From Lachnospiraceae bacterium (GTDB lineage: Bacteria; Bacillota; Clostridia; Lachnospirales; Lachnospiraceae), in contig JAIKVW010000013.1 of NCBI GenBank assembly GCA_024685315.1, forward strand, positions 1 to 64,000: DNA of 64,000 nucleotides, written 5' to 3'. Positions 1 to 8,926 of this stretch are shown in pieces (the stretch's first letter is position 1; the number at the start of each line of letters is the position of its first letter). The position numbers were made by a program, and so were the translations under genes. The notes beneath the pieces are model-generated. The model was not told where the DNA came from, did no database searches, and saw only the letters and a list, made by a program, of their open reading frames with translations.

Positions 1-548
1 GCCTCCGGGCGGAAGGTGTCGATGTCCACCAGCTGGTAATTGGAGATCTCAAGCGCGATGTAGTGCCCTTCCTCCTCGAGAAGGCCCTCCTCCAGGACCG
101 TCTCGCAGAGAGGCGTGCCGATATTGCCGCAGGCGTGAGCCTTGCCGGGGTGCGCTTTCTCGAATATCTCGTACAGCAGGGTCGTCGTCGTGGTCTTCCC
201 GTTGGTGCCGGTCACTGCGGCATAATGCTGCGGCTTCGCGGTGCGGTATCCCAGCTCGATCTCGGTTATTACCGGTATCCCGCGCTCCTTGAGACGAAGG
301 ATCCTCGGATCGTCAAAATGCACGCCGGGATTCTTGACGCAGAGGTCGTAGTCCCCTTCAAATATGTCCGGGGTCTGCCCCGTTATTTTCACGCCGAGCT
401 CATGCAGGAGGTCCGCCCCCTTAAGCTCCGCTTCAGGCTTCGACTCGGACACGGTTACCCTGGCCCCGAGTTTTATCAGCAATTTTACCGCAGCCATCCC
501 GCTGCGCGCCAGACCGACGACCAGGACATTTTTATCTCTAAGCTCCAT
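1..548 (-). CDS. murD: UDP-N-acetylmuramoyl-L-alanine--D-glutamate ligase, N-terminal part
   Basis: This cytoplasmic Mur ligase adds D-glutamate to UDP-MurNAc-L-alanine in peptidoglycan precursor synthesis. About 182 codons are visible; the gene runs off the left edge, so the C-terminal half is missing. A Rossmann-like N-terminal domain (residues 1-95, with an NPGV motif near 73-76) is followed by the Mur-ligase P-loop GTNGKTTTT at about 114-122 and the start of the ATPase domain (GNIG). The ATG at 548 is preceded by an AAGGAAAG ribosome site. Reading the plus strand here gives only a meaningless overlapping frame. The gene is oriented away from the divergent acyl-CoA dehydrogenase, with a 250-bp gap between them. 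Confidence 0.95.
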   Translation of the reverse strand, partial: MELRDKNVLVVGLARSGMAAVKLLIKLGARVTVSESKPEAELKGADLLHELGVKITGQTPDIFEGDYDLCVKNPGVHFDDPRILRLKERGIPVITEIELGYRTAKPQHYAAVTGTNGKTTTTTLLYEIFEKAHPGKAHACGNIGTPLCETVLEEGLLEEEGHYIALEISNYQLVDIDTFRPE

Positions 549-723
549 TTACTGTCGCTTCCTTTCCTTGCTTTTCAGGGAAAATCCCGCAAATAATTGT
601 AGCATATGAAGCAATGATATTCCAGATGTATTAAAACCCCGGGTTTTATCAAAAATGCACCAATTATTCCGATTAAACACGAATAGCATCGGCAAAAATA
701 CATGATTAATAATACTAATTGCA

Positions 724-753
724 TTGACTTATGTATGCAATCTTTGGTAATCT
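724..753 (+). promoter_or_regulatory. Sigma-A-type promoter of the acyl-CoA dehydrogenase
   Basis: TTGACT (724-729) and TAATCT (748-753) are separated by 18 bp, about 50 bp upstream of the ATG at 801. The gene also has a strong AGGAGG ribosome site (790-795). The rest of the 549-800 gap holds an AAAACCC/GGGTTTT inverted repeat near 634-650 and no gene. I saw no clear Rex-type operator. Confidence 0.5.
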
Positions 754-800
754 ATAGATAGTGTGGCATGTTCAAATATCCATTACATAGGAGGTAATTT

Positions 801-1952
801 ATGGATTTTCATTTTACTGAAGACGAACAGGACATCCTTGACACATTGCGCGACTTTGCCAAGAATGAAGTAGGACCCAAGGCTGCAGAAATCGATGAAG
901 AAGAGAAATTCCCCATTGACGCAAGAAATCAGCTTGGCGAAATGGGCTTCATGGGAATGTATTTCCCTGAGGAGTACGGCGGAGCCGGCCTCTCATATCT
1001 TTCATACATCGCTACCTGCGAGATCCTCGCAGAATACTGCGCTACCACTTCCGTAGTTCTTTCCGCTCATGAGTCTCTTTGCTGCTGGCCTATTTATGAG
1101 TACGGCACCGAGGAGCAGAAGCAGAAATACCTCGTTCCCCTTTGCACAGGCGAGAAGCTTGGCGCATTCGCTCTTACCGAGCCCGGCGCAGGCACAGACT
1201 CAGCTATGCAGAAGACCACAGCTGCTGACGGCGGCGACTGCTGGATCCTCAACGGAAACAAGGTTTTCATCACCAACGCAGGTTTTGCTGATATCTTCGT
1301 AGTATTCGCTATGACCGACAAGAGCCTTGGAAACAAGGGCATCTCCGCATTCATCGTTGAGAGAGACACCCCCGGATTCACCGTAGGCGCTCATGAGAAG
1401 AAGATGGGTATCCGCGGATCGTCCACTTCCGAGCTCGTATTCGAAGACTGCAAGATCCCGAAGGAGAACCTCCTCGGCGGCGTAGGCAAGGGCTTCAAGA
1501 TCGCTATGACCACCCTCGACGGCGGACGTATCGGTATCGGCGCTCAGGCAGTTGGTATCGCTCAGGGCGCTATCAATGAGGCTGTTATCTACACCAAGCA
1601 GCGTCAGCAGTTCAACAAGCCCATCTGGAAATTCCAGAACACCCAGTTCCAGTTCGCAGATATGCAGGCTAAGGTAGATGCTTCCCGTCTCCTCCTCTAT
1701 CGTGCAGCATGCGCTAAGCAGAACGGTGAGCCTTACAGCCACCTCGCAGCTATGGGCAAGCTCATGGCTTCCGAGACCGCATCAGACGTTACCCGCCGCT
1801 GCGTACAGCTCGTTGGCGGATACGGCTACACCCGTGACTATCCGTTCGAGCGTCATATGCGTGATGCTAAGATCACCGAGATCTACGAAGGAACCAGCGA
1901 AGTTCAGCGTATGGTTATCGCAGGCTGGATGGACAGGACCATCACCGAATAA
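801..1952 (+). CDS. bcd: Acyl-CoA dehydrogenase, butyryl-CoA dehydrogenase type
   Basis: This FAD flavoprotein oxidises or reduces short-chain acyl-CoA; in butyrate-forming Clostridia it converts crotonyl-CoA to butyryl-CoA with electron-transfer flavoprotein. The 383 residues match the family length. Acyl-CoA dehydrogenase signature 1 lies at 121-134 (GAFALTEPGAGTDS) and signature 2 near 335-367, ending in IYEGTSE with the catalytic Glu at about 363. The ATG follows AGGAGGTAATTT. Codon use is narrow (many GCT, CTC, GGC), as in highly expressed genes. The gene stands alone, between its own promoter and terminator, without etfAB, crt or hbd in the window. The butyryl-CoA substrate is inferred from family resemblance; another short-chain acyl-CoA is possible. 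Confidence 0.9.
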   Translation: MDFHFTEDEQDILDTLRDFAKNEVGPKAAEIDEEEKFPIDARNQLGEMGFMGMYFPEEYGGAGLSYLSYIATCEILAEYCATTSVVLSAHESLCCWPIYEYGTEEQKQKYLVPLCTGEKLGAFALTEPGAGTDSAMQKTTAADGGDCWILNGNKVFITNAGFADIFVVFAMTDKSLGNKGISAFIVERDTPGFTVGAHEKKMGIRGSSTSELVFEDCKIPKENLLGGVGKGFKIAMTTLDGGRIGIGAQAVGIAQGAINEAVIYTKQRQQFNKPIWKFQNTQFQFADMQAKVDASRLLLYRAACAKQNGEPYSHLAAMGKLMASETASDVTRRCVQLVGGYGYTRDYPFERHMRDAKITEIYEGTSEVQRMVIAGWMDRTITE

Positions 1953-1985
1953 TCTTTGCGAAGAACTGAATATTTATGAAACTTT

Positions 1986-2017
1986 AAAAGGCTTCCGGGC
2001 GACCGGAAGCCTTTTTC
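1986..2017 (+). terminator. Intrinsic terminator after acyl-CoA dehydrogenase
   Basis: An 11-bp perfect stem (AAGGCTTCCGG pairing with CCGGAAGCCTT) with a GCGA loop is followed by a T-rich run. It lies 35 bp after the stop codon. Confidence 0.9.
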
Positions 2018-2176
2018 TGTTATGAAGGGACTTTTCTCAGCCTATTCTATGCTTTTGATCATCAGATAATGTATAATGATTGTACGGATTTATATACATT
2101 CAAACTTGCAAAACTTATTTTACGTTATCATTCAAGTGATTGTACTGGTGTATGCTAATACAGGAAAAGAGTAATT

Positions 2177-3801
2177 ATGACTGGATCAGTTAAAGTATCG
2201 AAAGATGTAAAATGCATTATTGCAGCATTCAGCTTAATAGTGATGGCAGCATTATGGATGTTCATATCATCCAGGAACGTCTATGCAGCTGAAATCGTGG
2301 ATTCTGGCGATTGCGGTGCAGATGGATCAAATGTGACCTGGACGTTTGATGATGAGGGACTGCTGACTATATCGGGAAACGGAGCGATGGCGGACTATAC
2401 CGAAGATGGCGCTCCATGGAATTCACAAAGTTCAGATATAATCAGCGTATATATCGATGATGGTGTTACGAGCATAGGGACTTCTGCATTTTATTATTGC
2501 TTCATGATAACGAGTATCACGATACCCGATAGTGTTACGAGCATAGGAGAATCAGCATTTAATGGCTGCAGCAGCTTAACGAGCATCACGATACCGAATA
2601 GTGTGACGAGCATAGGTTATGCAGCATTTAAAGGCTGCAGCAGCCTAACGAGCATCACGATACCGGAAGGGGTTACAAGCATAGAGACATCTACGTTTTC
2701 TGGTTGTCGCAGCCTAACGAGTATCACGATACCGGAAGGGGTTACAAGCATAGGACTCTATGCATTTACTAATTGTAGCAGCATAACGAGCATCACGATA
2801 CCAGACAGAGTGACGAGCATAGAGTATTGTGCCTTTTCTGACTGCATCAGTCTAACCGATGTATACTATTCAGGTACAGAGGATGAGTGGAATGCTATTG
2901 ATATAGATGATGGCAACAAATATCTTACTGGAGCTGCGATTCATTACAAAATCCCTAGTGACAATATGGTTGTGGCAGGCGGCTCCTACTGGATTCCAGT
3001 AACCGTACTTCCTGCACAGGCAGATGATCAGACTGTTATTTGGTCGCTCGAGGATTACCATGACGATACCTACGATATTGACAGGGCATCGATGGTCCTG
3101 ATACCGGAATCCTTACCGCGAATTCAGCAGGAAATATTACTGTAGTAGCAACATCTGAGGATGGCGACAATATTGCTAAGTTCAATGTAAGGATTCTATT
3201 CAAGGACATGACTAACAGCTCAAATCCATTCTATAAAGGAGTTTACTGAGCTGTTGATCAGGGCATCACCTACGGCGTGCAGGACAAGAGCGGATACTTC
3301 CTGATATTCGGTGAAGGCAGGAACTGCACACGCGCGCAGATGGTTACCTTCCTCTGGAGGATGGCAGGAAAGCCGGGGACCACTCTGACCGAGAGTCCGT
3401 TCAGCGATATTACCGATCCTGAAGCCTACTACTACGAAGCAGTTCTCTGGGCAGCAGAAAAAGGTATCACAGTCGGCACCAAACAGAGTGACGGCACCTA
3501 TCTCTTCAAGCCCAAGGATCCTTGCCTGCGCCGCCAGGCGGTAATGTTCCTGTGGAGACTGGCGGGAAAGCCGCATGAAGATTATTCAGATGTAGATGAA
3601 TTTCCTGATGTTCCGCAGTACAATAAGAACGGAAAGGTAAACATCTGGTATGAACCTGTCATGTGGGCTGCAAAGCACAATATTACCAAAGGGACTAATG
3701 TCTCGGGAACAATTATCTTCAATGAAGGCGCTGTATGTCTCCGTCGCCAGATGGTGACCTTCCTGTACAGGTACGAGAACCCGGACTGGGATAGCGAGTA
3801 G
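2177..3801 (+). pseudogene. Broken leucine-rich-repeat (BspA-like) surface protein with SLH modules
   Basis: The ancestral protein had about 540 residues: a signal peptide (1-38, ending YAAE), five to six 23-residue LRR_5/BspA-type repeats (about 97-235), an Ig-like segment and three C-terminal SLH-like modules. The reading frame is lost near 3092-3098, where one base is missing after codons Arg-Ala-Ser. In the shifted frame the homology continues (DTGILTANSAG...), but TGA at 3247-3249 replaces a Trp codon in the motif VY(W)AxDxGITYG. Beyond it the frame stays open from 3250 to 3801, with CTRAQMVTFLWRM, CLRRQAVMFLWRL and CLRRQMVTFLYRY. The intact paralog at 45787-48279 carries the same C-terminal module with Trp at that position, which fixes both lesions. 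The first part alone could still yield a secreted LRR protein of 322 residues without its wall anchor. Confidence 0.85.
2468..2880 (+). repeat. 69-bp coding tandem repeats (LRR_5)
   Basis: Six units of 69 bp begin at 2468, 2537, 2606, 2675, 2744 and 2813. Each encodes a variant of TSIGxxAFxxCxSLTSITIPxxV, the BspA-type leucine-rich repeat. The last unit degenerates into the capping motif VYYSGTEDEWNAI. Confidence 0.9.
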
Positions 3802-3824
3802 AACCGTCCTCCGGTAAGGAAATT

Positions 3825-3911
3825 AAAACTGAATACAAAAGAAATGAAGGCGTCGGCTAAAAAGTCGGCGCTTTCGCTATTTAAAGAGATCAGGATGACA
3901 GGGTGAGCCGG
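3825..3911 (+). repeat. Left copy of diverged direct repeat flanking the DUF234 ATPase
   Basis: About 85 bp that align by eye at roughly 70% with 5555-5641. Both contain AAAAC(T/A)GAATA, a GGCGTCGGC...AAAGTC(C)GGCGCTTT hairpin, then GGAATGAC- or GGATGAC-like sequence. The copies lie on either side of the ATPase gene in the same orientation. Confidence 0.5.
3850..3876 (+). terminator. Hairpin terminator after the broken surface-protein gene
   Basis: GCGTCGGC pairs with GTCGGCGC (eight pairs, two of them G-U) around a TAAAAA loop and is followed by TTT. It lies 48 bp after the stop at 3801. Confidence 0.6.
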
Positions 3912-4087
3912 AAATATGCCAGCTCAAAGAAGAGGACAAGGAATAGAGCAAAGTGTTTAATCAGAGGTGAAAGGCAAAAAAACTGCGTTGACCGCTGAAT
4001 AAAAAGATGTTATGATATCCTCAATGATTAAAACAGCGACGAGCTGTCAAAAATCAGTTTCGCCGCTGAATAAAATGGCGGGATTCT

Positions 4088-5518
4088 ATGATCGGCAGAA
4101 AGCGTGAAACAAAAGAATTGAACAGGCTGTATGACAGCGGACGAGCAGAGCTTGTTGCTATCTATGGACGCAGCCGCATCGGCAAGACATATCTGGTAGA
4201 TGAGACTTTTGAGGGGCGTATTACCTTCAAGCATGCAGGCCTTTCTCCGGCAGATGAAGAGGCTGCAGGCCTTCTGAAAGCTCAGCTGAAGCATTTTTAC
4301 AATTCTCTGATTCTGCATGGTATGGAATCATGTGAAAAACCGGAAAACTGGCTGGATGCGTTTCTTTTATTGGAGAAATACCTGCAGAAGATCGATAACG
4401 GATCCAGGCAGCTTATCTTTCTTGATGAACTTCCCTGGCTTGACAGTCCCAGGTCGGGCTTTTTAAGAGCATTTGAAGGGTTCTGGAACACATGGGGCTG
4501 CCATCGTAAAAACCTTATGGTCATCGTGTGCGGAAGTGCTAACTCGTGGGTATTAGACAAGCTGATCAATAATCATGGCGGGCTTTATGGAAGGGTAACC
4601 TATGAGATCAAGCTGTCTCCGTTCACCTTGCGCGAATGCGAAGAATTCTACCGCAGCCGGGATGTGCAGTTCTCGCGGTATGATATTACCCAGAGCTATA
4701 TGATCTTTGGCGGAATTCCGTTCTATCTTGGCTATATGGACAAGGAATTAAGTCTTGCCCAGAACGTGGATACTCTTTTCTTCGCCCGGAATGCTGTCCT
4801 GAAAAATGAATATGATCGGCTATTCGAGTCTGTTTTTACGAATCCCGAAGCAATCAAGTCGATCGTACAGCTGCTGTATACAAGAAACGCCGGCTTTACA
4901 AGAGGGGAAATCACAGAAAGGCTTGGCATATCGGATGGAGGAACCCTGACAAATAACCTGAGGGCATTGCTGGCGAGTGATTTTATTGTCAGGTATGTTC
5001 CTTTCGGCTTAAGCAGACGTGAAGAGCATTATAAGCTGATTGACCCCTTCTGCCTGTTTTATCTGCATTTCGTGCAGAGTCAGATAAAAACAAACGAGAA
5101 ATACTGGCAGCAAAATGTTACTTCACAGTCAATCGTTACCTGGCGGGGATACGCTTTTGAACATGTCTGTTTTAATCATGTGGAACAGATTAAGCATGCT
5201 CTGGGCATTTCAGGCATCATCACGAGCCATTCTGCATGGTCGAAAAAAGAGGATGACAGGGAGGGCGTACAGATCGATCTGCTGATTGAACGCAGTGACA
5301 ATGTCATCAATATGTGCGAGATCAAGTTCACAAGCGAAGATTTCGCGGTGGACAAGGGTTATTACAGGGTGCTGCTCAGCAGACCTGAACGAATCAGGAA
5401 GATCGTTTCCCCGAAGGTTTCAATTCAAAGTACGCTGATCACAACATTTGGATTGAAACGCAATGAATACAGCAGCGCCTTTACCAATGTAATCACATTG
5501 GAAGATCTTTTTTACTAA
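4088..5518 (+). CDS. DUF234-type AAA ATPase with C-terminal nuclease-like domain
   Basis: This 476-residue protein belongs to the widespread, poorly characterised ATPase family with a C-terminal DUF234 domain. A P-loop variant, GRSRIGKT, lies at 27-34 and a Walker B, LIFLDELPW, at 109-117. A winged-helix-like stretch (about 270-310, with TRGEITERLGISDGGTL) is followed by the DUF234 part. Near 397-414 an Asp followed by the motif CEIKF resembles the PD-(D/E)xK nuclease core. The cellular role of the family is not established. The gene stands alone between two similar hairpin terminators and is somewhat more AT-rich than the housekeeping genes around it, which fits a mobile or accessory cassette. 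The ATG at 4088 follows a GGCGGGAT site. Confidence 0.8.
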   Translation: MIGRKRETKELNRLYDSGRAELVAIYGRSRIGKTYLVDETFEGRITFKHAGLSPADEEAAGLLKAQLKHFYNSLILHGMESCEKPENWLDAFLLLEKYLQKIDNGSRQLIFLDELPWLDSPRSGFLRAFEGFWNTWGCHRKNLMVIVCGSANSWVLDKLINNHGGLYGRVTYEIKLSPFTLRECEEFYRSRDVQFSRYDITQSYMIFGGIPFYLGYMDKELSLAQNVDTLFFARNAVLKNEYDRLFESVFTNPEAIKSIVQLLYTRNAGFTRGEITERLGISDGGTLTNNLRALLASDFIVRYVPFGLSRREEHYKLIDPFCLFYLHFVQSQIKTNEKYWQQNVTSQSIVTWRGYAFEHVCFNHVEQIKHALGISGIITSHSAWSKKEDDREGVQIDLLIERSDNVINMCEIKFTSEDFAVDKGYYRVLLSRPERIRKIVSPKVSIQSTLITTFGLKRNEYSSAFTNVITLEDLFY

Positions 5519-5554
5519 AAAAGCGAGGGGAACAGCAGCCTGCAGGAAGGCCTG

Positions 5555-5641
5555 AAAACAGAATAGTTAAGATAATGAGGGCGTCGGCGTTAAAGTCCGG
5601 CGCTTTTGTTGCCTTAGAAAAAATTACCGGAATGACGGAGA
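5555..5641 (+). repeat. Right copy of diverged direct repeat flanking the DUF234 ATPase
   Basis: See the left copy at 3825-3911. It starts 37 bp after the ATPase stop codon and includes the terminator hairpin. Nothing else is recognisable in the 5519-5720 gap. Confidence 0.5.
5581..5610 (+). terminator. Intrinsic terminator after the DUF234 ATPase
   Basis: GCGTCGG pairs with CCGGCGC (one G-U) around GCGTTAAAGT-like loop sequence and is followed by TTTTGTT. It resembles the terminator at 3850. Confidence 0.65.
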
Positions 5642-5720
5642 TAGGAATTATAGAGTGATAAACACTAAAATCACAGGTGCCCTTTGTGTTTGCTGTTACC
5701 CAGACTTGAAAGCCGGGTCT

Positions 5721-6221
5721 CTATTCAAACGCCTCTTTTATGCTGTCATAGTGCAGGAATATCCCCTGCCTCGCGAGCTCCTCGATCTCTTCCTTCGAGG
5801 CGATCATGAAGTCCGTTGTCTCGCTCTCCTGGAGCGATACGTCATCGGCATTAAAGTCTATATCAAAGCGGTAGATGTCGACGAAATAGTTGTCGCCTTT
5901 TCCGGGATTCTCCCGGTGATATGAAAAGAGGAAGCCCCCTTCTGCTCCGGACACGTCTATCCCTGTCTCTTCGCGCACTTCGCGGGTCACCGCCTCCAGA
6001 GAGCTCTCCCCGGCAACCGTGCCGCCTCCGGGTATCTCCCACCAGCCCGGGGCCCAGGCCTTGTCCATCCTCCTCCTGGTAATGAGGAACCTGCCGTCGG
6101 GACGCCGGAGCACCCCGAGCACCGAGAGATGATATTCATCATCTGCGGTAAACCAAGTATCTTTCCTCATCGTCCGCCCTGTAGGCTTTTTGTCTTTATC
6201 GTAAATATCCCAGTATTCCAT
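5721..6221 (-). CDS. Nudix hydrolase
   Basis: This 166-residue Nudix protein hydrolyses a nucleoside diphosphate linked to another moiety; the substrate cannot be told from sequence. The Nudix box fits GX5EX7REUXEEXGU exactly, from Gly66 to Ile88 (REVREETGI at 80-88). The N-terminus (MEYWDIYDKDKKPTGR) resembles the IDI-like/YfcD branch of Nudix proteins. The gene starts three bases after the stop codon of the upstream FAD oxidoreductase and is probably cotranscribed with it. A weak AGGAATAGGA site overlaps the end of that gene. Confidence 0.85.
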   Translation of the reverse strand: MEYWDIYDKDKKPTGRTMRKDTWFTADDEYHLSVLGVLRRPDGRFLITRRRMDKAWAPGWWEIPGGGTVAGESSLEAVTREVREETGIDVSGAEGGFLFSYHRENPGKGDNYFVDIYRFDIDFNADDVSLQESETTDFMIASKEEIEELARQGIFLHYDSIKEAFE

Positions 6222-6224
6222 TTC

Positions 6225-7613
6225 CTATTCCTGTTCTCCGCCGCCGGAGGCGATCCTCCTCGCGACGTAGACCCCGCTTGCCGAGGCGTGTGAGAGGGAG
6301 TGGGTGACCCCGCTTCCGTCTCCGATTATGTACAGCCCTTTGCTGCTGGGGCACTCCAGATTCTCGTCGATCCCGGCTTCCATATTGTAGAATTTGACCT
6401 CGACCCCGTAGAGGAGGGTATCCATGTTCGCGGTCCCCGGGGCGATCTTGTCGAGCGCGTAGATCATCTCGATGATACCGTCCAGTATCCTCTTCGGAAG
6501 CACCAGTGAGAGGTCCCCGGGCGTCGCCGCAAGCGTAGGCCTTACGAAGCCTTCCCTGATCCTGCTCTCGTTGGAGCGCCTGCCACGGGTCAGATCCCCG
6601 AAGCGCTGCACGATCACGCCGCCGCCAAGCATATTTGAGAGCTTCGCGATGCTCTCACCGTATCCGTTGCTGTCCTTGAAGGGCTCTGAAAAATGCTTCT
6701 CGACGAGGAGCGCAAAATTCGTATTCCCGGTCTTTAGCGCGGGATCCTCGTAGGAATGCCCGTTGACGGTAATGATCCCGTTGGTATTCTCATTTACCAC
6801 CGCGCCGTGCGGGTTCATGCAGAAGGTCCGCACAAGGTCCTCGAATTTGTGGGTGCGGTACACTATCTTGCTCTCGTAGAGCTCGCTCGTAATGTCTTCA
6901 AATATCTCCGCGGGAAGCTCGACCCTCACGCCGATATCCACCCGGTTCGACTTTGTCGGGATGGAGAGGTCGCTGCACACTTTCTGCATCCAGCTGCTGC
7001 CGCTGCGGCCCGCCGAGATGATAAGGTTCCCGCAGGAATATTCCTCTTTCCCCGCATGGATCACGTATCCGCCGTCTTCTTTCTCAACGCTCTCAACCGG
7101 AGTGTCAAAGAAGAAGGTCACCTTGTCCTTAAGCTCCGCATAAAGCTGCTGGAGCACCACATAGTTGATGTCGGTCCCGAGGTGGCGCACCGAAGCGCTG
7201 AGAAGGTGGAGCTCATTCTGCATGCAGATGTTCCGGTACTTCGTGTCCCCTGTGGAATAGAGCTTCGTCCCTGCGCCTCCGTGGGACACGTTTATCGAAT
7301 CAACGTATTCCATGAGCTCCATCGCCTTTTCCCGGCCGATGTGCTCGTGGAGGGTCCCGCCGAACTCGTTCGTGAGGTTGTATTTCCCGTCGGAAAAAGC
7401 CCCCGCGCCTCCGAATCCGCTCATGATCGCGCAGGTAGGACATCCTACGCAGGACTTTACCTTCACGCCGTCTATCGGGCACTTTCTCTTTTCAAGTGAA
7501 TGCCCTCTCTCAAATACCGCGACCTTCTTTTCCGGGGCGAGCCGGGCAAGTTCATAGGCCGAGAAGATTCCTCCCGGCCCTGCGCCAACTATTATAACGT
7601 CATATCTTTCCAA
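6225..7613 (-). CDS. FAD-dependent oxidoreductase (COG2509 family)
   Basis: Predicted flavoprotein dehydrogenase of about 462 residues. The N-terminus carries the dinucleotide-binding motif VGAGPGG (9-15), and a cysteine-rich stretch CPIDGVKVKSCVGCPTC (about 42-58) is typical of this uncharacterised family. A second FAD contact, YIIGDGSGVTHS, lies near the C-terminus. I prefer the TTG start at 7613 because GGAGAA lies seven bases upstream and the product then begins directly with ERYDVIIVGAG. An ATG at 7646 would add 11 residues but overlap the upstream gene more deeply. The substrate is unknown. The gene sits in a tight minus-strand cluster with the Nudix gene and a small conserved gene. Confidence 0.85.
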   Translation of the reverse strand: MERYDVIIVGAGPGGIFSAYELARLAPEKKVAVFERGHSLEKRKCPIDGVKVKSCVGCPTCAIMSGFGGAGAFSDGKYNLTNEFGGTLHEHIGREKAMELMEYVDSINVSHGGAGTKLYSTGDTKYRNICMQNELHLLSASVRHLGTDINYVVLQQLYAELKDKVTFFFDTPVESVEKEDGGYVIHAGKEEYSCGNLIISAGRSGSSWMQKVCSDLSIPTKSNRVDIGVRVELPAEIFEDITSELYESKIVYRTHKFEDLVRTFCMNPHGAVVNENTNGIITVNGHSYEDPALKTGNTNFALLVEKHFSEPFKDSNGYGESIAKLSNMLGGGVIVQRFGDLTRGRRSNESRIREGFVRPTLAATPGDLSLVLPKRILDGIIEMIYALDKIAPGTANMDTLLYGVEVKFYNMEAGIDENLECPSSKGLYIIGDGSGVTHSLSHASASGVYVARRIASGGGEQE

Positions 7614-7860
7614 AATTATTTCTCCGCTCTTCGTTAAGCCACTCAACTACCGCGAGCCGGCCCTCTTCCGAGAAGGGCTCCGTGTGCTCAGTCTTCTGCT
7701 CAGCCGGGGTCGCGTCGAAGCTGTAAGGCTCAGGCCAGACCCAGGCTTTTAGGAGGTCTCCCTCCCTGATAATGCGGTACCTCATGTCGGTATCGCTCCC
7801 TGTAAACGGCTTGTTATATTTATAAAAATTAAGGGACAAAATGTCCTTGGGATCAATCAT
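7600..7860 (-). CDS. Small conserved protein of unknown function
   Basis: An 86-residue soluble protein that starts MIDPKDILSLNFYK and contains the phrases MRYRI, AWVWPEP and FSEEGRLAVVEWLNE. I recall short clostridial proteins of this kind next to housekeeping genes, sometimes labelled acetyltransferase-like, but no catalytic motif is visible and I assign no function. Its end overlaps the TTG start of the FAD oxidoreductase by 14 bases, suggesting translational coupling. It begins about 70 bp after the dCMP deaminase gene. Its reading frame and composition match its neighbours. Confidence 0.7.
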   Translation of the reverse strand: MIDPKDILSLNFYKYNKPFTGSDTDMRYRIIREGDLLKAWVWPEPYSFDATPAEQKTEHTEPFSEEGRLAVVEWLNEERRNNFGKI

Positions 7861-7930
7861 CGTTCTTCACCGTCCGCCCGGGCCGCCTGGAATTGCCTGC
7901 GGCCTGCGGTTCCCGCGCTCCTGCACAAAC

Positions 7931-8416
7931 CTACAGCTCGATCTCTATCTTGCGTCCGCTCTTCTTGTATCTGCGGAGCGCCACTCCGGCGGCGTTCAGC
8001 ATGCGTCTTGAGGCCAGTACTGCCGGGGTGCCGGCGTACTTGTCCTGATCATAGATAACTTCCTTTATGCCGCTCTGGATGATCGCCTTCGCGCACTCGT
8101 TGCAGGGGAAAAGCGAGACGTATATCTTGCTGTTCTCGAGGCTTCCGCCGCGGTAATTAAGGATCGCATTTAATTCGCTGTGCGTCACGTAGGCGTACTT
8201 TGTGTCGTACATTTCGCCTTCCCTCTCCCAAGGGAACTCGTCATCCGAGCAGCCCTTCGGGAATCCGTTGTAGCCTATGGAGAGGATCTTGTTGTCCTGG
8301 CTCACGATGCAGGATCCGACCTGGCTGTTGGGGTCTTTCGAGCGCATCCCCGCGAGGTGCGCAACGCCCATGAAATATTCGTCCCAGCTGATATAGTCCG
8401 CTCTTTTTTCAGTCAT
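7931..8416 (-). CDS. Deoxycytidylate (dCMP) deaminase family protein
   Basis: Zinc-dependent deaminase converting dCMP to dUMP for thymidylate synthesis (ComEB/dCMP deaminase family). The 161 residues match the family length. The active-site motif THSELNA provides a zinc-ligand His79 and the proton-shuttle Glu81, and FPCNEC supplies Cys105 and Cys108. An extra segment between the two motifs (about 56-75, EFPWEREGEMYDTKYAY) is normal for this family. The gene lies 35 bp after rpiB on the same strand. The dCMP substrate is inferred from overall similarity. Confidence 0.88.
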   Translation of the reverse strand: MTEKRADYISWDEYFMGVAHLAGMRSKDPNSQVGSCIVSQDNKILSIGYNGFPKGCSDDEFPWEREGEMYDTKYAYVTHSELNAILNYRGGSLENSKIYVSLFPCNECAKAIIQSGIKEVIYDQDKYAGTPAVLASRRMLNAAGVALRRYKKSGRKIEIEL

Positions 8417-8451
8417 AATTCCGTCCTCGTCTGCCTTCCAAAGCCGCAGCT

Positions 8452-8883
8452 TTAATCCTCGTCTATCATCCTGATCCTGCGCGCGTGCCTCTCTTCTCCG
8501 GAGAAAGGAGTGTCGAGGAAGGTCTTTACGATGTCAAGCGCGGTGCCGGGTCCGACGGTCCTCCCGCCGAGGCCGAGGATATTCGCGTCATTATGCTGCC
8601 TGGTGAGATATGCCATGTAGGAGTCCGTGCAGTTCGCCGCGCGGATCCCCTTGTAGCGGTTCGCGGTGATCGTAATGCCGATGCCGGTGCCGCAGATGAG
8701 GATGCCCTTCTCGCACTCGCCCGACTGCACTGCAGCGGCGACTTTTTTTGCGAATACGGGGTAGTCGACGGAATCCTCGCTGAAGGTCCCGAAATCCTTG
8801 TATTCCAGCTCTCTCTCTTCAAGATATTTCTTTACGGTTTCCATAAGGGCGTATCCGCCGTGGTCGCATCCAAGCGCAATCAT
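8452..8883 (-). CDS. rpiB: Ribose-5-phosphate isomerase B
   Basis: Interconverts ribose-5-phosphate and ribulose-5-phosphate in the pentose phosphate pathway. The 143 residues carry the N-terminal CDHGG (6-10), the catalytic Cys64 followed by GTGIG (65-69), and the conserved RQHNDAN with His97. The C-terminus HARRIRMI is also typical. An AAAGGAG site precedes the ATG. The gene sits in a minus-strand cluster between the Sua5 gene and dCMP deaminase, with about 43 bp to each side. A galactose-6-phosphate isomerase subunit would lack this exact pattern. Confidence 0.93.
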   Translation of the reverse strand: MIALGCDHGGYALMETVKKYLEERELEYKDFGTFSEDSVDYPVFAKKVAAAVQSGECEKGILICGTGIGITITANRYKGIRAANCTDSYMAYLTRQHNDANILGLGGRTVGPGTALDIVKTFLDTPFSGEERHARRIRMIDED

Positions 8884-8926
8884 AATATACTCCTTTCAAA
8901 ACAGGATCCCTCCGCCCGGGGAGAGC

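Noticed and set aside
63..596. 177-codon open frame on the plus strand
   Set aside because: The complement encodes murD with an intact P-loop.
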